Origin: CAVSRC01 sp963762605 | GTDB taxonomy: Bacteria > Pseudomonadota > Alphaproteobacteria > Rhizobiales > Kaistiaceae | Direction: 5' to 3' | NCBI GenBank assembly: GCA_963762605.1 | Contig: CAVXLJ010000006.1 | Span: 1 to 64,000 of the forward strand | Length of the DNA stretch: 64,000 nucleotides | Part shown: positions 25,200-33,327 of the stretch, in pieces | How the letters are laid out: each line of letters starts with the position of its first letter | Position numbering within the stretch: position 1 is the stretch's first letter | Made by a program: the position numbers and the translations under genes | Notes under the pieces: model-generated | What the model was told of the DNA's origin: nothing | Seen by the model: only the letters and a program-made list of their open reading frames with translations | The model's database searches: none

Positions 25200-26719
25200 A
25201 TGTTTCCGCGCCCTGTCCCCACGCTCGCCCCCAACAGCTACGCCTTCGAGACCACGCCGCTGGTCAAGCCGACGGGCTTTCGCGAGTACGATGCCCGCTG
25301 GTGGTTCGGCATTGCCGGCGATCCGCGCCCGAGCGAATTGAACCTGACCGGCGTCACCGCGCTCGGCCTCGGGCTCGGCACGCTGCTCCACGAGCTCGGC
25401 GCCGGCCCCGACGTGGTCACCGGCCACGACTACCGCTCCTACTCGGCTGCCATCAAGGCGGCGCTCGCCAACGGCCTGGTCGCAGCCGGCTGCCGGGTCC
25501 ACGACATCGGGCTGGCCGTCACCCCGATGGCCTACTTCGCCCAGTTCGCGCTCGATGTGCCGGCGGTCGCCATGGTCACCGCCTCCCACAACGAGAACGG
25601 CTGGACCGGCATCAAGATGGGCGCCGCCCGTCCGCTCACCTTCGGCCCCGACGAGATGGCGCGGCTGAAGGCGATCGTGCTGGAGGCGCAGTTCACCGAG
25701 CGCGACGGCGGCACTTATGTCCGCGTGCCGGACATGCGCGCCCGCTATACCGCCGACCTGACGAGCCGGCCGAAATTTGCGCGGAAGATCAAGGCGGTCG
25801 TCGCCTGCGGCAACGGCACCGCCGGCGCCTTCGCGCCCGACGTGCTCGCCGCCCTGGGCATTGATGTCGTGCCGCTCGACACCGAACTCGACTGGACCTT
25901 CCCGCGCTACAACCCAAATCCCGAGGACCTCAAGATGCTGCACGCCATCGCCGATGCCGTGCGCGCCTCGGGTGCCGATATCGGCCTCGGTTTCGACGGC
26001 GACGGCGACCGCTGCGGCGTCATCGACGAGATCGGCGAAGAGATCTTCGCCGACAAGGTTGGCGTGCTGCTCGCCCGCGACCTGTCGGCGCGCCACAAGG
26101 CGGCGACCTTCGTCGTCGACGTCAAGTCGACCGGCCTCTACGCCACAGATCCGGTGCTCGCCGGGAACGGCGCCACCACCGACTACTGGAAGACCGGCCA
26201 CTCCTACATCAAGCGGCGCGTGCCGATCTCGGCGCGCTCGCCGGCTTCGAGAAGTCGGGCCACTACTTCCTCAATCCGCCGATCGGCCGCGGCTATGACG
26301 ACGGCCTGCTCTCGGCGATCGCCATCCTCGACCTCCTCGACCGCAATCCAGGCACCTCGCTGTCGGCGCTCGCCGGCGGCCTCGAGCGCACCTGGTCGTC
26401 GCCGACCATGTCGGCCGAGTGCCCTGACGAGGAGAAATACGCCGTTGCCGATGCGGTCACGACGCGCTTCCGTCGCCTGATGCAATCGGGCGAGACCATC
26501 GGCGGCCACGTGATCGTCGATCTGGTCACCGTCAACGGTGTGCGCGTGGTCACAGACGACGGCACCTGGGGTCTGGTAAGGGCATCGTCCAACAAGCCGG
26601 AACTGGTCGTGGTGGTCGAGAGCCCTGTATCGGAAGCGCGCATGCGCGAAATGTTTGATGTCGTCGACGGCTTCATGCGCGAGCACAAAGTCGTCGGCCG
26701 CTACAACCAGACGCTATAG
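25200..26719 (+). pseudogene. Phosphomannomutase/phosphoglucomutase, frameshifted
   Basis: Hexose-phosphate mutase of the AlgC/PMM family. Up to about 26222 the frame carries TASHNENGWTGIK (catalytic Ser) and GFDGDGDRCG (metal loop). After GTG-CC at 26220-26224 the frame moves: the sugar-binding loop GFEKSGHYFLNPP and the C-terminal domain to VVGRYNQTL at 26719 are in the next frame. One missing G (GTGGCC read as GTGCC) accounts for it. If corrected the protein is about 506 residues and complete. As given, the product is truncated. It makes mannose 1-phosphate or glucose 1-phosphate for surface sugars. Confidence 0.85.
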
Positions 26720-26781
26720 CGCCGCCCCGTCATGCACCCTGCCATAAGTGCGTAGCGCCCGGCACAGCGATTTGTATCTTC

Positions 26782-26801
26782 TGACATGTCGCTAATTGTC
26801 A
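26782..26801. promoter_or_regulatory. Inverted repeat upstream of the aldose epimerase gene
   Basis: TGACA, 10 bases, TGTCA, in an AT-rich patch about 50 bases before the galM-like ATG. Possible operator; no regulator gene is adjacent. Confidence 0.35.
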
Positions 26802-26848
26802 TAGTTTGTTTATGATGGTGCGCCGCAAGACGGGGAGCGGGCAGAGCG

Positions 26849-27862
26849 ATGGCAGCCTACGTTTTTGGAACGACTCCGCACGGAGATGAAATCCGCGAGA
26901 TTGCGATCGCCGCCGGCGATCTGAGTATCCGCGTCATCACCCTGGGTGCGGTCATCCGCGATGTGCGCTTGGCAGGCGTCGACCATCCGCTCGTGCTCGG
27001 CTTCGACCGGCTCGACGATTACCTCGAGCATTCACCGCATTTCGGGGCGGTCGTCGGTCGTTCGGCCAACCGCATCGGCTCCGGTCGTTTTTCGATTGAC
27101 GGGCACGACTACCAGCTGCCGTTGAACGAGAAAGGCCGCAATCACCTGCACGGCGGGTTTCGCGGTTTCGACAAGCGCGCCTGGCGCCTGGTCGATCACA
27201 CCGCGACCAGCGTGACGCTTGCCATCCACAGCCCCGACGGCGAGGAGGGCTATCCCGGCGCGGTCAACGCCGAATTGCGCTACATCGTCGAGGCGCCGGC
27301 GACGCTGCGCATGGAAATCGAGGCGACCACCGATGCGCCGACGCTGGTCAATCTCGCCCAGCACACCTATTTCAACCTCGACAATTCGCCGACCATCCTC
27401 GATCACCAGCTGCGCATCTTCGCCGACGCCTACACGCCGACCGACGCCGACGACATTCCCACCGGCGAGATCGTCGCCGTCGCCGGCTCGGTCTACGATT
27501 TTCGCGTTCTCCGCCCGATCCGGCAGATGCGCGGCGGCGAGCGGGTGATCTTCGACAAGAACTTCGTCATCGGCCGCGCCAAGGCCGACGCGCCGCGTCC
27601 GCATATACAGCTCCAGTCGCCGAAGAACGGTCTTGCCCTCGACATCGCCTCGACCGAACCCGGCTGCCAGTTCTACGACGGCTACGTGATGGTGGTCCCG
27701 GTCCCCGGCCTTGAAGGGCGGACGTACCTGGCCAACGGTGGCTGTTGCTTCGAGCCGCAGTTCTTCCCCGACGCGCCCAACCATCCCGGTTTCCCGAGTT
27801 CGATTCTCAGGCCCGGCGAAACCTACCGCCAGTCGACGCACTACGTCTTCTCGCGCTCTTGA
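26849..27862 (+). CDS. galM: Aldose 1-epimerase (galactose mutarotase)
   Basis: A 337-residue mutarotase that interconverts alpha and beta anomers of hexoses in the cytoplasm. It shows GAVVGRSANRIGSGRF (about 67-82), HLHGGFRGFDKRAW (about 99-112) with substrate-binding His, and QHTYFNLDN (about 170-178) with the catalytic His. The catalytic Glu lies near the C terminus in PGETYRQ. Length is standard. It has no operon partner of clear metabolic link but follows the hexose-phosphate mutase gene on the same strand. Confidence 0.93.
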   Translation: MAAYVFGTTPHGDEIREIAIAAGDLSIRVITLGAVIRDVRLAGVDHPLVLGFDRLDDYLEHSPHFGAVVGRSANRIGSGRFSIDGHDYQLPLNEKGRNHLHGGFRGFDKRAWRLVDHTATSVTLAIHSPDGEEGYPGAVNAELRYIVEAPATLRMEIEATTDAPTLVNLAQHTYFNLDNSPTILDHQLRIFADAYTPTDADDIPTGEIVAVAGSVYDFRVLRPIRQMRGGERVIFDKNFVIGRAKADAPRPHIQLQSPKNGLALDIASTEPGCQFYDGYVMVVPVPGLEGRTYLANGGCCFEPQFFPDAPNHPGFPSSILRPGETYRQSTHYVFSRS

Positions 27863-27930
27863 CCCGGCTTTCCGCTTGGCACGCGATCGGGCAGGATAGG
27901 CCAAGCGTGCTTCCGACGGAGCGGGCAAGG

Positions 27931-28860
27931 ATGCGGAAATTCCTGGGATCGCTGGTCGTGCTGCTGGCTTTGCTCGCCGCGGCGGCGGCGCCGGCGCGTG
28001 CCGGCTGGCGCGACGATGTCAACGTGCTGCGCATCGGCACGGTCGCACCCCATGGCGCCGCCTACGACATCGCCCGTCTGGAGCCGTTCCGCGCCTACCT
28101 GCAGGACCGCCTCGGCCTGCCGGTGGAGATCGTCGCCGTTGCCGACTATGACGCCCTCATCGATGCCCAGGTCTCGGCGCGCGTCCAGTACGCCATCTAC
28201 AGCGCATCGAGCTATGTCACGGCCGAAGCGCTCTGCGGCTGCGTCGAGCCGATCGCCCTGCCCACCGCCTTCGACGGCTCGCACGGCTTCCATTCCGTGC
28301 TCGTCGCCCATGCCGGCGGCGCCATCGCCAGCCTCGCGGACGCCCGCGGCAAGCGCCTGGCCTTGACCGGCACCGATTCGGTTGCCGGCCGTCTGGTGCC
28401 CCTCAAGGCACTGGCCGGCCAGGGAATCGAAGCGGAGAGCTATTTTTCGTCGGTCCGCGCGGCTGCCGACCCGGAACAGGCCGTCACCATGCTGTTCACC
28501 GACGAGGCCGATCTCGCCGCCGCCTGGTCGAGTCTGGCCGGCGATGCTGCGTCCGGCTACAGCTTCGGCGTCTTCACGCGCATGGTGTCGGCAGGGTCGC
28601 TGTCGATGGATCGCCTGAAGATCGTTTGGCAGTCGCCGCTGATTCCCTTCGGCCCGCATGTTGTACGGAGCGACCTGCCGGCCGAACTGAAGACCTTGAT
28701 TTCGACCGCGCTCATGGCGATGGGCAAGGAAGCGCCCGACGCGCTCGACGCCGTCGACGATTCCAGCATCGGCGGTGGCGGCTTCGTACCGGCGACCGCC
28801 AGCGACTATTCCGTGATCAGGGACCTGGTCACCGCCGCGGGCGCGGCCGACGGCGGCTGA
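27931..28860 (+). CDS. PhnD-like phosphate/phosphonate-type binding protein
   Basis: A 309-residue exported solute-binding protein of the phosphonate/phosphite-binding family. The signal peptide is about 1-23 with cut after ARA. The mature part starts LRIGTVAPHGAAYDIARLEPFRAYL, and AIYSASSYVTAEAL and GTDSVAGRLVPL follow the family pattern. No permease or ATPase genes lie nearby, so it is an orphan and could serve as a sensor or work with a transporter elsewhere. Ligand unknown. The stop codon sits in a hairpin shared with the convergent TadE-like gene, 1 base apart. Confidence 0.82.
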   Translation: MRKFLGSLVVLLALLAAAAAPARAGWRDDVNVLRIGTVAPHGAAYDIARLEPFRAYLQDRLGLPVEIVAVADYDALIDAQVSARVQYAIYSASSYVTAEALCGCVEPIALPTAFDGSHGFHSVLVAHAGGAIASLADARGKRLALTGTDSVAGRLVPLKALAGQGIEAESYFSSVRAAADPEQAVTMLFTDEADLAAAWSSLAGDAASGYSFGVFTRMVSAGSLSMDRLKIVWQSPLIPFGPHVVRSDLPAELKTLISTALMAMGKEAPDALDAVDDSSIGGGGFVPATASDYSVIRDLVTAAGAADGG

Positions 28861-28873
28861 ATCAGCTCGCCGT
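28850..28873. terminator. Hairpin over the stop codons of convergent genes
   Basis: ACGGCG-GCTGA, one base, TCAGC, one bulged T, CGCCGT. The inner stem is made of the two convergent stop codons (28858-28860 and 28864-28862). Possible bidirectional transcript end. Confidence 0.45.
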
Positions 28874-29434
28874 GCGCGTGATCAACTCGCTGAGGCGCGG
28901 CTTCAGGTAATATGTGCTCTTCAGGTTGAAAGAACCGGTCAGCACGTAGCCGATCGACGGCGTGAAGGGGTACGTGGCGGTGGTGGCGACCACGTAGGAG
29001 TTGGCTACAGCGATCGCAGCAGGCAGCGTCACGCTCGAACCAACCGTCGGCGCGGTCGTGTTGCGCGCGTCGCTCCACACCACCGTCGCCTTGCCGCTGC
29101 CGTCGATACGGACTTCCGCGACCGTGATCTGCAGCGTACTGGCCGAGTAGGGTGCCATCACCGATGACGAGGCGTCGAGGATGTTCCCCATCTCCGAATT
29201 GGTCAGCGACTTTGCCTGGGTCACCAGATCGGCGAGCGTGCTGGTGACGTGCGAAACCTTGCGATTGATGCTCAGCGCCTCGGTGACCTGGATGCCGCCG
29301 AGATAAAGCGTCAGCATCAGCGGCAGGATCAGCGCGAATTCGACCGCCGAGACCGCTGTGCGGTCGTGCGCCAGCCGGCTGGGCGAGAGCCGGGCGAACA
29401 GGCGCCGCCAGCGGTGGCGTGCGGACTTCACCAT
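28862..29434 (-). CDS. TadE/TadG-like pilus protein
   Basis: A 190-residue protein with a basic N terminus and then TAVSAVEFALILPLMLTLYLGGIQ (about 26-49), the TadE-type pseudopilin signature: Glu near +5 of a hydrophobic helix. The C-terminal domain is extracytoplasmic, with SYVVATTATYPFTPSIGYVL. The ATG at 29434 overlaps the stop codon of the upstream TadE-like gene by 7 bases. It forms a leftward two-gene unit divergent from the flp/cpa genes. Minor pilins of this type are needed for Flp pilus assembly. Confidence 0.85.
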   Translation of the reverse strand: MVKSARHRWRRLFARLSPSRLAHDRTAVSAVEFALILPLMLTLYLGGIQVTEALSINRKVSHVTSTLADLVTQAKSLTNSEMGNILDASSSVMAPYSASTLQITVAEVRIDGSGKATVVWSDARNTTAPTVGSSVTLPAAIAVANSYVVATTATYPFTPSIGYVLTGSFNLKSTYYLKPRLSELITRTAS

Positions 29435-30018
29435 GAGAAGGGCTCGTTGCGGAAGGCCGCCGTAGCCATCAGCAGGCGGGTGCCGTCGGGCATGTCGGCG
29501 AGATAGCTGTCGAGCAGCGGTACAAACACCGGCCATTCGTAGTAGGCGCGCACCACCACGATGTCGCCGCCATGAGTCGTCGGGTAGTCCTCGGTGACCT
29601 TGAGATTGCCGTCCGCGTCGAGTGGCGGCGCCAGGTTGATCGCATCGAAGTTGGCATATTCCCGCACGTCGACCTTGAGCTTCGAGCAATCGAACAGCAC
29701 CCCGAGACCGCTTAGGTCTTTCGTCGGATCGGGATTGCAGATGGCGGACTTGAAGGCGGCAGCGTCCATGCCGGCTTCCTGGGCCTGGCCGGTGCGGATC
29801 AGGCGTGCCGCGGTGGTCACGGCGCTGTCGAAGGTCTGGTCGGCGAAGAACAGGAGCGCCGTTTCGATGATGGCGAACAGGAGCGCGAAGAAGGGCAACG
29901 CCACCAGGGCGAATTCCACCACGGTCGCGCCCGACTGGTTGCGCCGGAAGCGCGCCAGTCCGCAGCGTGACGCCACGCGCTTGGCGAAAACCATTGTGCT
30001 TGTGAAGAATGATGCCAT
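29428..30018 (-). CDS. TadE-like pilus protein
   Basis: A 196-residue minor pseudopilin. Basic residues precede QSGATVVEFALVALPFFALLFAI (about 29-51), with the conserved Glu in VVEFALV after a glycine, the expected prepilin processing site for a Tad system. The C-terminal part has a pair of Cys (near 93 and 110) that may form a disulfide. The start ATG at 30018 is uncertain because no ribosome-binding site is clear. It overlaps the second TadE-like gene. Confidence 0.85.
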   Translation of the reverse strand: MASFFTSTMVFAKRVASRCGLARFRRNQSGATVVEFALVALPFFALLFAIIETALLFFADQTFDSAVTTAARLIRTGQAQEAGMDAAAFKSAICNPDPTKDLSGLGVLFDCSKLKVDVREYANFDAINLAPPLDADGNLKVTEDYPTTHGGDIVVVRAYYEWPVFVPLLDSYLADMPDGTRLLMATAAFRNEPFSW

Positions 30019-30171
30019 GAACAAGCGACCCCGCCGCCCTGGACGGCGCACACTTCTTTGCGTCCGGAACCTATTCGTAGCCGGTAACGATTGAGAAACG
30101 GTTGCGGGCTTTGCCGAAAAGCCGAACTGCGGCACCAACCCTTCGTTAACCGCGTTGGCGCGGAAGGGGCC

Positions 30172-30660
30172 TCAGTTCTTCGCCGCCGAATCCGCCAACG
30201 ACCGCGCCCCCTCGATCTGCGATTTGGCCGCGTCGAAACTGCCGGGATTGTCACCGAGCGCCATCACCGGCGAACATTGCGGCGTGCATGACAGCGTCTC
30301 GCGCGAGGCGCGCCGATAGACCGTCACCACCTGATCGTCGGATGGCGTCACCGTCACCAGGTCGTCGGCGATCGACCGGCCCAGCTTGTCGAGCACGATC
30401 AGATTGGTCGTACCGAAGCTGCGCCCGGTGATGATGAGCGTCTGGTTGTCCTGGATCGTCGCGTCGGCGATCGCCGGGTTACCGATGATGACCACGTCCG
30501 CCGGCTGCGAGATATGCAGCACCTTGGCACGGTCGACGATCACCGCGATCGGCTCTGCGGCGCCGGCGGTGGCCGCGAATGTCGCGGCAGCTGCCAGTCC
30601 GGCGAAGGTCAAAGCGGCAATTTGCCTGACGGGCGCTTTTGTGAAGGGGAACGCAAGCAT
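30172..30660 (-). CDS. Stand-alone secretin N-terminal-domain protein of the Tad locus
   Basis: A 162-residue exported protein with a signal peptide (about 1-34) and the domain found at the N terminus of CpaC/RcpA secretins: VIVDRAKVLHISQPADVVIIGNPAIADATI, about residues 37-67, then TGRSFGTTNLIVLDKLG. The beta-barrel secretin domain is absent. Two Cys lie near 122 and 126. Similar stand-alone proteins accompany rhizobial pilus genes; their role may be assistance to the secretin. It is divergent from the first flp gene across an AT-rich control region. Confidence 0.82.
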   Translation of the reverse strand: MLAFPFTKAPVRQIAALTFAGLAAAATFAATAGAAEPIAVIVDRAKVLHISQPADVVIIGNPAIADATIQDNQTLIITGRSFGTTNLIVLDKLGRSIADDLVTVTPSDDQVVTVYRRASRETLSCTPQCSPVMALGDNPGSFDAAKSQIEGARSLADSAAKN

Positions 30661-31046
30661 GGGACCTCCGCGGGATACGCGCTTGCGGCCAACCTACGTC
30701 CGATATGGTGAACGAAGGTTTAAGGCCGGCCCCCTGTGCCGGGCAAACCATGATCCAGCGGTTCGCGGGTCTTCAATGGCATAATTCGGCGATGGTGAAC
30801 GGTCTCCTACCGGAATTTGCGGTAAAGAATCGTAAACCAAGAGTTGCGCGGGAAAATAGTGGCAAAATGCAAGCAATTAGCTTTGTAAACCAAATATTAT
30901 GCTTACCAGTTAGTTATAAGACCAAGAGATTAGCGTTGTGATTATTAACTCGGCTGCAGGGTTTCGGTCCTACATTGCGGACCTGGCCACGCCGGCCGTT
31001 GCCGGGCTGAGCCGACATAGAGAAAACCCGGAGTGAGGAGCCCCTC
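30661..31046. promoter_or_regulatory. Intergenic control region upstream of the Flp pilin gene
   Basis: This 386-base stretch separates the stand-alone secretin-domain gene from the flp pilin gene. Its middle (about 30800-30950) is much richer in A and T than the neighbours, with runs such as TTTGTAAACC and TTATAAG, and must hold the divergent promoters. I could not fix exact -35/-10 boxes. A TTAACT at 30945-30950 may be part of a regulator site. I see no gene in it. The pilin mRNA leader ends with GGAGTGAGGAG near 31030-31040. Confidence 0.45.
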
Positions 31047-31220
31047 ATGCACACCCTGATTTCCCGTTTCGCCAAGGACGAATCCGGCGCGACCGCCATC
31101 GAGTATGGCCTGATCGCCACGTTGATTGGCGTTGCTATCATCGCCGGCGCCACTGCCCTTGGCAGCAAGCTGAATTCCACCTTCAACTACGTCTCTTCCA
31201 AGTTGAAGGATAGCGGCTGA
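31047..31220 (+). CDS. flp: Flp-type IVb pilin (first copy)
   Basis: A 57-residue prepilin, too short for standard ORF screens. The sequence MHTLISRFAKDESGATAIEYGLIATLIG shows a short basic leader, then the Gly before the processing site, Glu at +5 and Tyr at +6 of mature Flp, then a hydrophobic helix. It would be cut and methylated by the CpaA peptidase encoded downstream and polymerised as the main pilus subunit. A strong ribosome-binding site GAGGAG precedes it. The hairpin after its stop probably protects the abundant message. Confidence 0.93.
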   Translation: MHTLISRFAKDESGATAIEYGLIATLIGVAIIAGATALGSKLNSTFNYVSSKLKDSG

Positions 31221-31226
31221 TCTGCC

Positions 31227-31249
31227 TTCGTCGCGAATGTCGCGACGAA
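31227..31249. terminator. Hairpin after the first flp gene
   Basis: TTCGTCGCGA and TCGCGACGAA form a perfect 10-base stem with loop ATG, 6 bases after the pilin stop. It is followed by GAATCG rather than a long T-run. Likely partial terminator or message stabiliser. Confidence 0.6.
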
Positions 31250-31335
31250 AGAATCGCCCGCGGCCCGGAAGCCGTGCGCGTCCCGCGTCGGGATCGCACG
31301 CCTCGGGCCGCGTGGCCGTTTGCAACGGTGCCGCA

Positions 31336-31500
31336 ATGACAACCGCGATTGCACGATTGCTGCGTGACGGCTCTGGCGCAACGGCCATCGAATACGCCAT
31401 CATCGCTTCTCTGATAAGCATTACGCTGGTCGCTGCCGCGGCTGCCATCGGCGTGCACCTCAACGGCGTGTTCAGCGGCCTCACAGGCAATTTCGACTAG
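31336..31500 (+). CDS. Flp-type IVb pilin (second copy)
   Basis: A 54-residue prepilin: MTTAIARLLRDGSGATAIEYAIIAS shows the same leader-Gly-ATAIEY processing region as the first copy. It differs in the helix and tail (ITLVAAAAAIGVHL, FSGLTGNFD). A second Flp paralogue is common in Tad loci and may be a minor or alternative pilin. The ribosome-binding site is weak (no clear GGAGG), which suggests lower expression than copy one. The frame is open about 100 bases upstream but that stretch does not look like protein. Confidence 0.85.
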   Translation: MTTAIARLLRDGSGATAIEYAIIASLISITLVAAAAAIGVHLNGVFSGLTGNFD

Positions 31501-31725
31501 CGGTTCCCGATTTCGCCGCGTGTTTCCGGCCGGCTGTTGGCCAGTCCCCTTGCACGACGGCTCGTCCTGCCGACAGGACATCGGCGCCATCCGCGCCGGG
31601 CGGCGGGTGAGGTTGCGTATCTTGCGCCTCTGATTGGCGAGATCGTTACCATGCGAACGGTCGGGTAAATCCCCTTTTAATCATCGACGTTTAGATTTCG
31701 TTCGACAGCCAATTCGGAGCCGGCA

Positions 31726-32241
31726 ATGGCCACAATTGTTGACCAGTACGTTCTCTTCGCAGTGTTTCCGCTGGCGATGGCCTATGCCGCCATCTCGGAT
31801 CTGTTGACGATGACCATCTCGAACCGCGTGACACTGATCCTGGTGGCGGCGTTCGTCGTGCTTTCGCCGACCACCGGCATGGACCTGCACACGTTCGGGT
31901 TGCACTGGGCGGCCGGCGGGGCGGTGCTGGCGGTCGCTTTCTTCTGTTTCGCCATGGGCTGGATCGGTGGCGGCGACGCCAAGCTCGCTTCCGTCACGGC
32001 GCTGTGGCTGGGCTGGGAAGGCACCATCGAATTCATCGCCATTGGCTCCATTTTCGGCGGCGTGCTGACTTTGTCTCTGCTTTCCTTCCGGCGGTCGGTT
32101 CTGCCCGCTTTCATCATCCGCCAGCCGTGGATCCAGCGGCTGCACGATGAAAAAGAGGGTGTGCCATATGGGGTCGCGCTGGCCGCCGCCGGGCTCGTCA
32201 CGTATCCGCACACGATCTGGATGCACATGGCGATCGGCTAG
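31726..32241 (+). CDS. cpaA: Prepilin peptidase CpaA (TadV)
   Basis: A 171-residue membrane aspartic protease of the type IV prepilin peptidase group. D25 in AAISDLLTM and D84 in GGGDAKL are the catalytic pair. Four to six membrane helices fit the small CpaA/TadV form, which lacks the N-terminal methylase domain. It cuts the Flp and TadE-type leader peptides. The gene follows the two pilin genes by 225 bases, a stretch I see no other gene in. Confidence 0.93.
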   Translation: MATIVDQYVLFAVFPLAMAYAAISDLLTMTISNRVTLILVAAFVVLSPTTGMDLHTFGLHWAAGGAVLAVAFFCFAMGWIGGGDAKLASVTALWLGWEGTIEFIAIGSIFGGVLTLSLLSFRRSVLPAFIIRQPWIQRLHDEKEGVPYGVALAAAGLVTYPHTIWMHMAIG

Positions 32242-32379
32242 AGCTGCTTGATCCCGCGCCGCCGCCGTGCCCGTCACGACCGGCGCCCGGGGGCTCCTGG
32301 CCGCGTTCAACCTCAGGCGCGATCCCTTGGGAACTGCCGATCTCGCAAGCTTTTGTTAATCACGAATCCATACCGCTGA

Positions 32380-32387
32380 TTAACCAT
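32380..32387 (+). promoter_or_regulatory. TTAACCAT box upstream of cpaB
   Basis: TTAACCAT matches the half-site consensus of the cell-cycle regulator CtrA, and TTAAT sits 24 bases upstream. It lies about 70 bases before the cpaB start. CtrA controls pilus genes in some alphaproteobacteria; here it is only a motif match. Confidence 0.35.
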
Positions 32388-32454
32388 AAGTACACGATTG
32401 CTGCGCGACACTGGCGGCGATCGGTCGGGATCGGCCTTCAAAGGGTTGCGTGAA

Positions 32455-33291
32455 ATGAAGCTCTCCCGCGTTGCTGTTCTCGGCGTTGCCGCTGGCGCCG
32501 GCTTGATTGCCATGGTGCTCGCCCTCAATCTGACCGCGCCTCCCAAGCCGTCGCCCGCACCGCCCAAACAGGTCGATCTGAATACGGAGAAGGTGCTCGT
32601 CGCCACCAAGGACGTGTCGATGGGCACGACCTTCACTGTCGGCGATGTCGCCTGGCGCGATTGGCCGAAGGACAGCGTCTCGAGCGAGTTCATCACCGGC
32701 GGCTCGCATGATTCCGAAGTTGCCGTGGTCGGCGCCATCGCCCGCGCCGGCTTCTTCGCCGGCGAGCCGATCAGCGACGCCAAGCTGATCCGCTCGGATC
32801 GCGGCTTCATGTCGGCCATCCTGCCCGAGGGCAAGCGCGCCGTCGCCATCAAGATCGCGGCCGAAACCAGCGCCGGCGGCTTCATCCTGCCCAACGACCA
32901 CGTCGACGTCATCATGACCCGGCACGTCAACCAGAACGGCAACAGCGCCGGCTCCGAATACCTTACCGAGACGATCCTCAACAACGTACGTGTGCTGGCC
33001 ATCGATCAGACGATCGAGAAGACGAACAAGAAGGATGGCGGTGCCGGCGGCGACACCGTTGTCGGACGCACCGCGACGCTCGAACTGACGCCGGAGCAGG
33101 CGAAGATCATCACCGTCGCCGAGCAGATGAGCGACCGGCTGAACCTCGCCTTGCGCAGCGTTTCCGATTCGGCACCCAACCCCGCCGATGCCTCCAAGGA
33201 CGCGATGAATCTGATCGGCGGTCCCAACGGCGAGGGCACGGTCACGCTGGTCAAGAACGGCATCTCCACAAAAGTGACAGGCGTTCGCTAG
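32455..33291 (+). CDS. cpaB: Pilus assembly protein CpaB (RcpC)
   Basis: A 278-residue inner-membrane-anchored periplasmic protein of the Flp pilus machine. One N-terminal helix (about 7-24) precedes a SAF domain with KDVSMGTTFTVGDVAWRDWP (about 51-70), as in CpaB/FlgA proteins. It is thought to support or open the CpaC secretin. The ATG at 32455 is chosen on the hydrophobic N terminus. It begins the rightward run cpaB to tadC. Confidence 0.93.
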   Translation: MKLSRVAVLGVAAGAGLIAMVLALNLTAPPKPSPAPPKQVDLNTEKVLVATKDVSMGTTFTVGDVAWRDWPKDSVSSEFITGGSHDSEVAVVGAIARAGFFAGEPISDAKLIRSDRGFMSAILPEGKRAVAIKIAAETSAGGFILPNDHVDVIMTRHVNQNGNSAGSEYLTETILNNVRVLAIDQTIEKTNKKDGGAGGDTVVGRTATLELTPEQAKIITVAEQMSDRLNLALRSVSDSAPNPADASKDAMNLIGGPNGEGTVTLVKNGISTKVTGVR

Positions 33292-33327
33292 CCGATGGCA
33301 CGCGCGGGCAACAACCAGGGAACTGCG

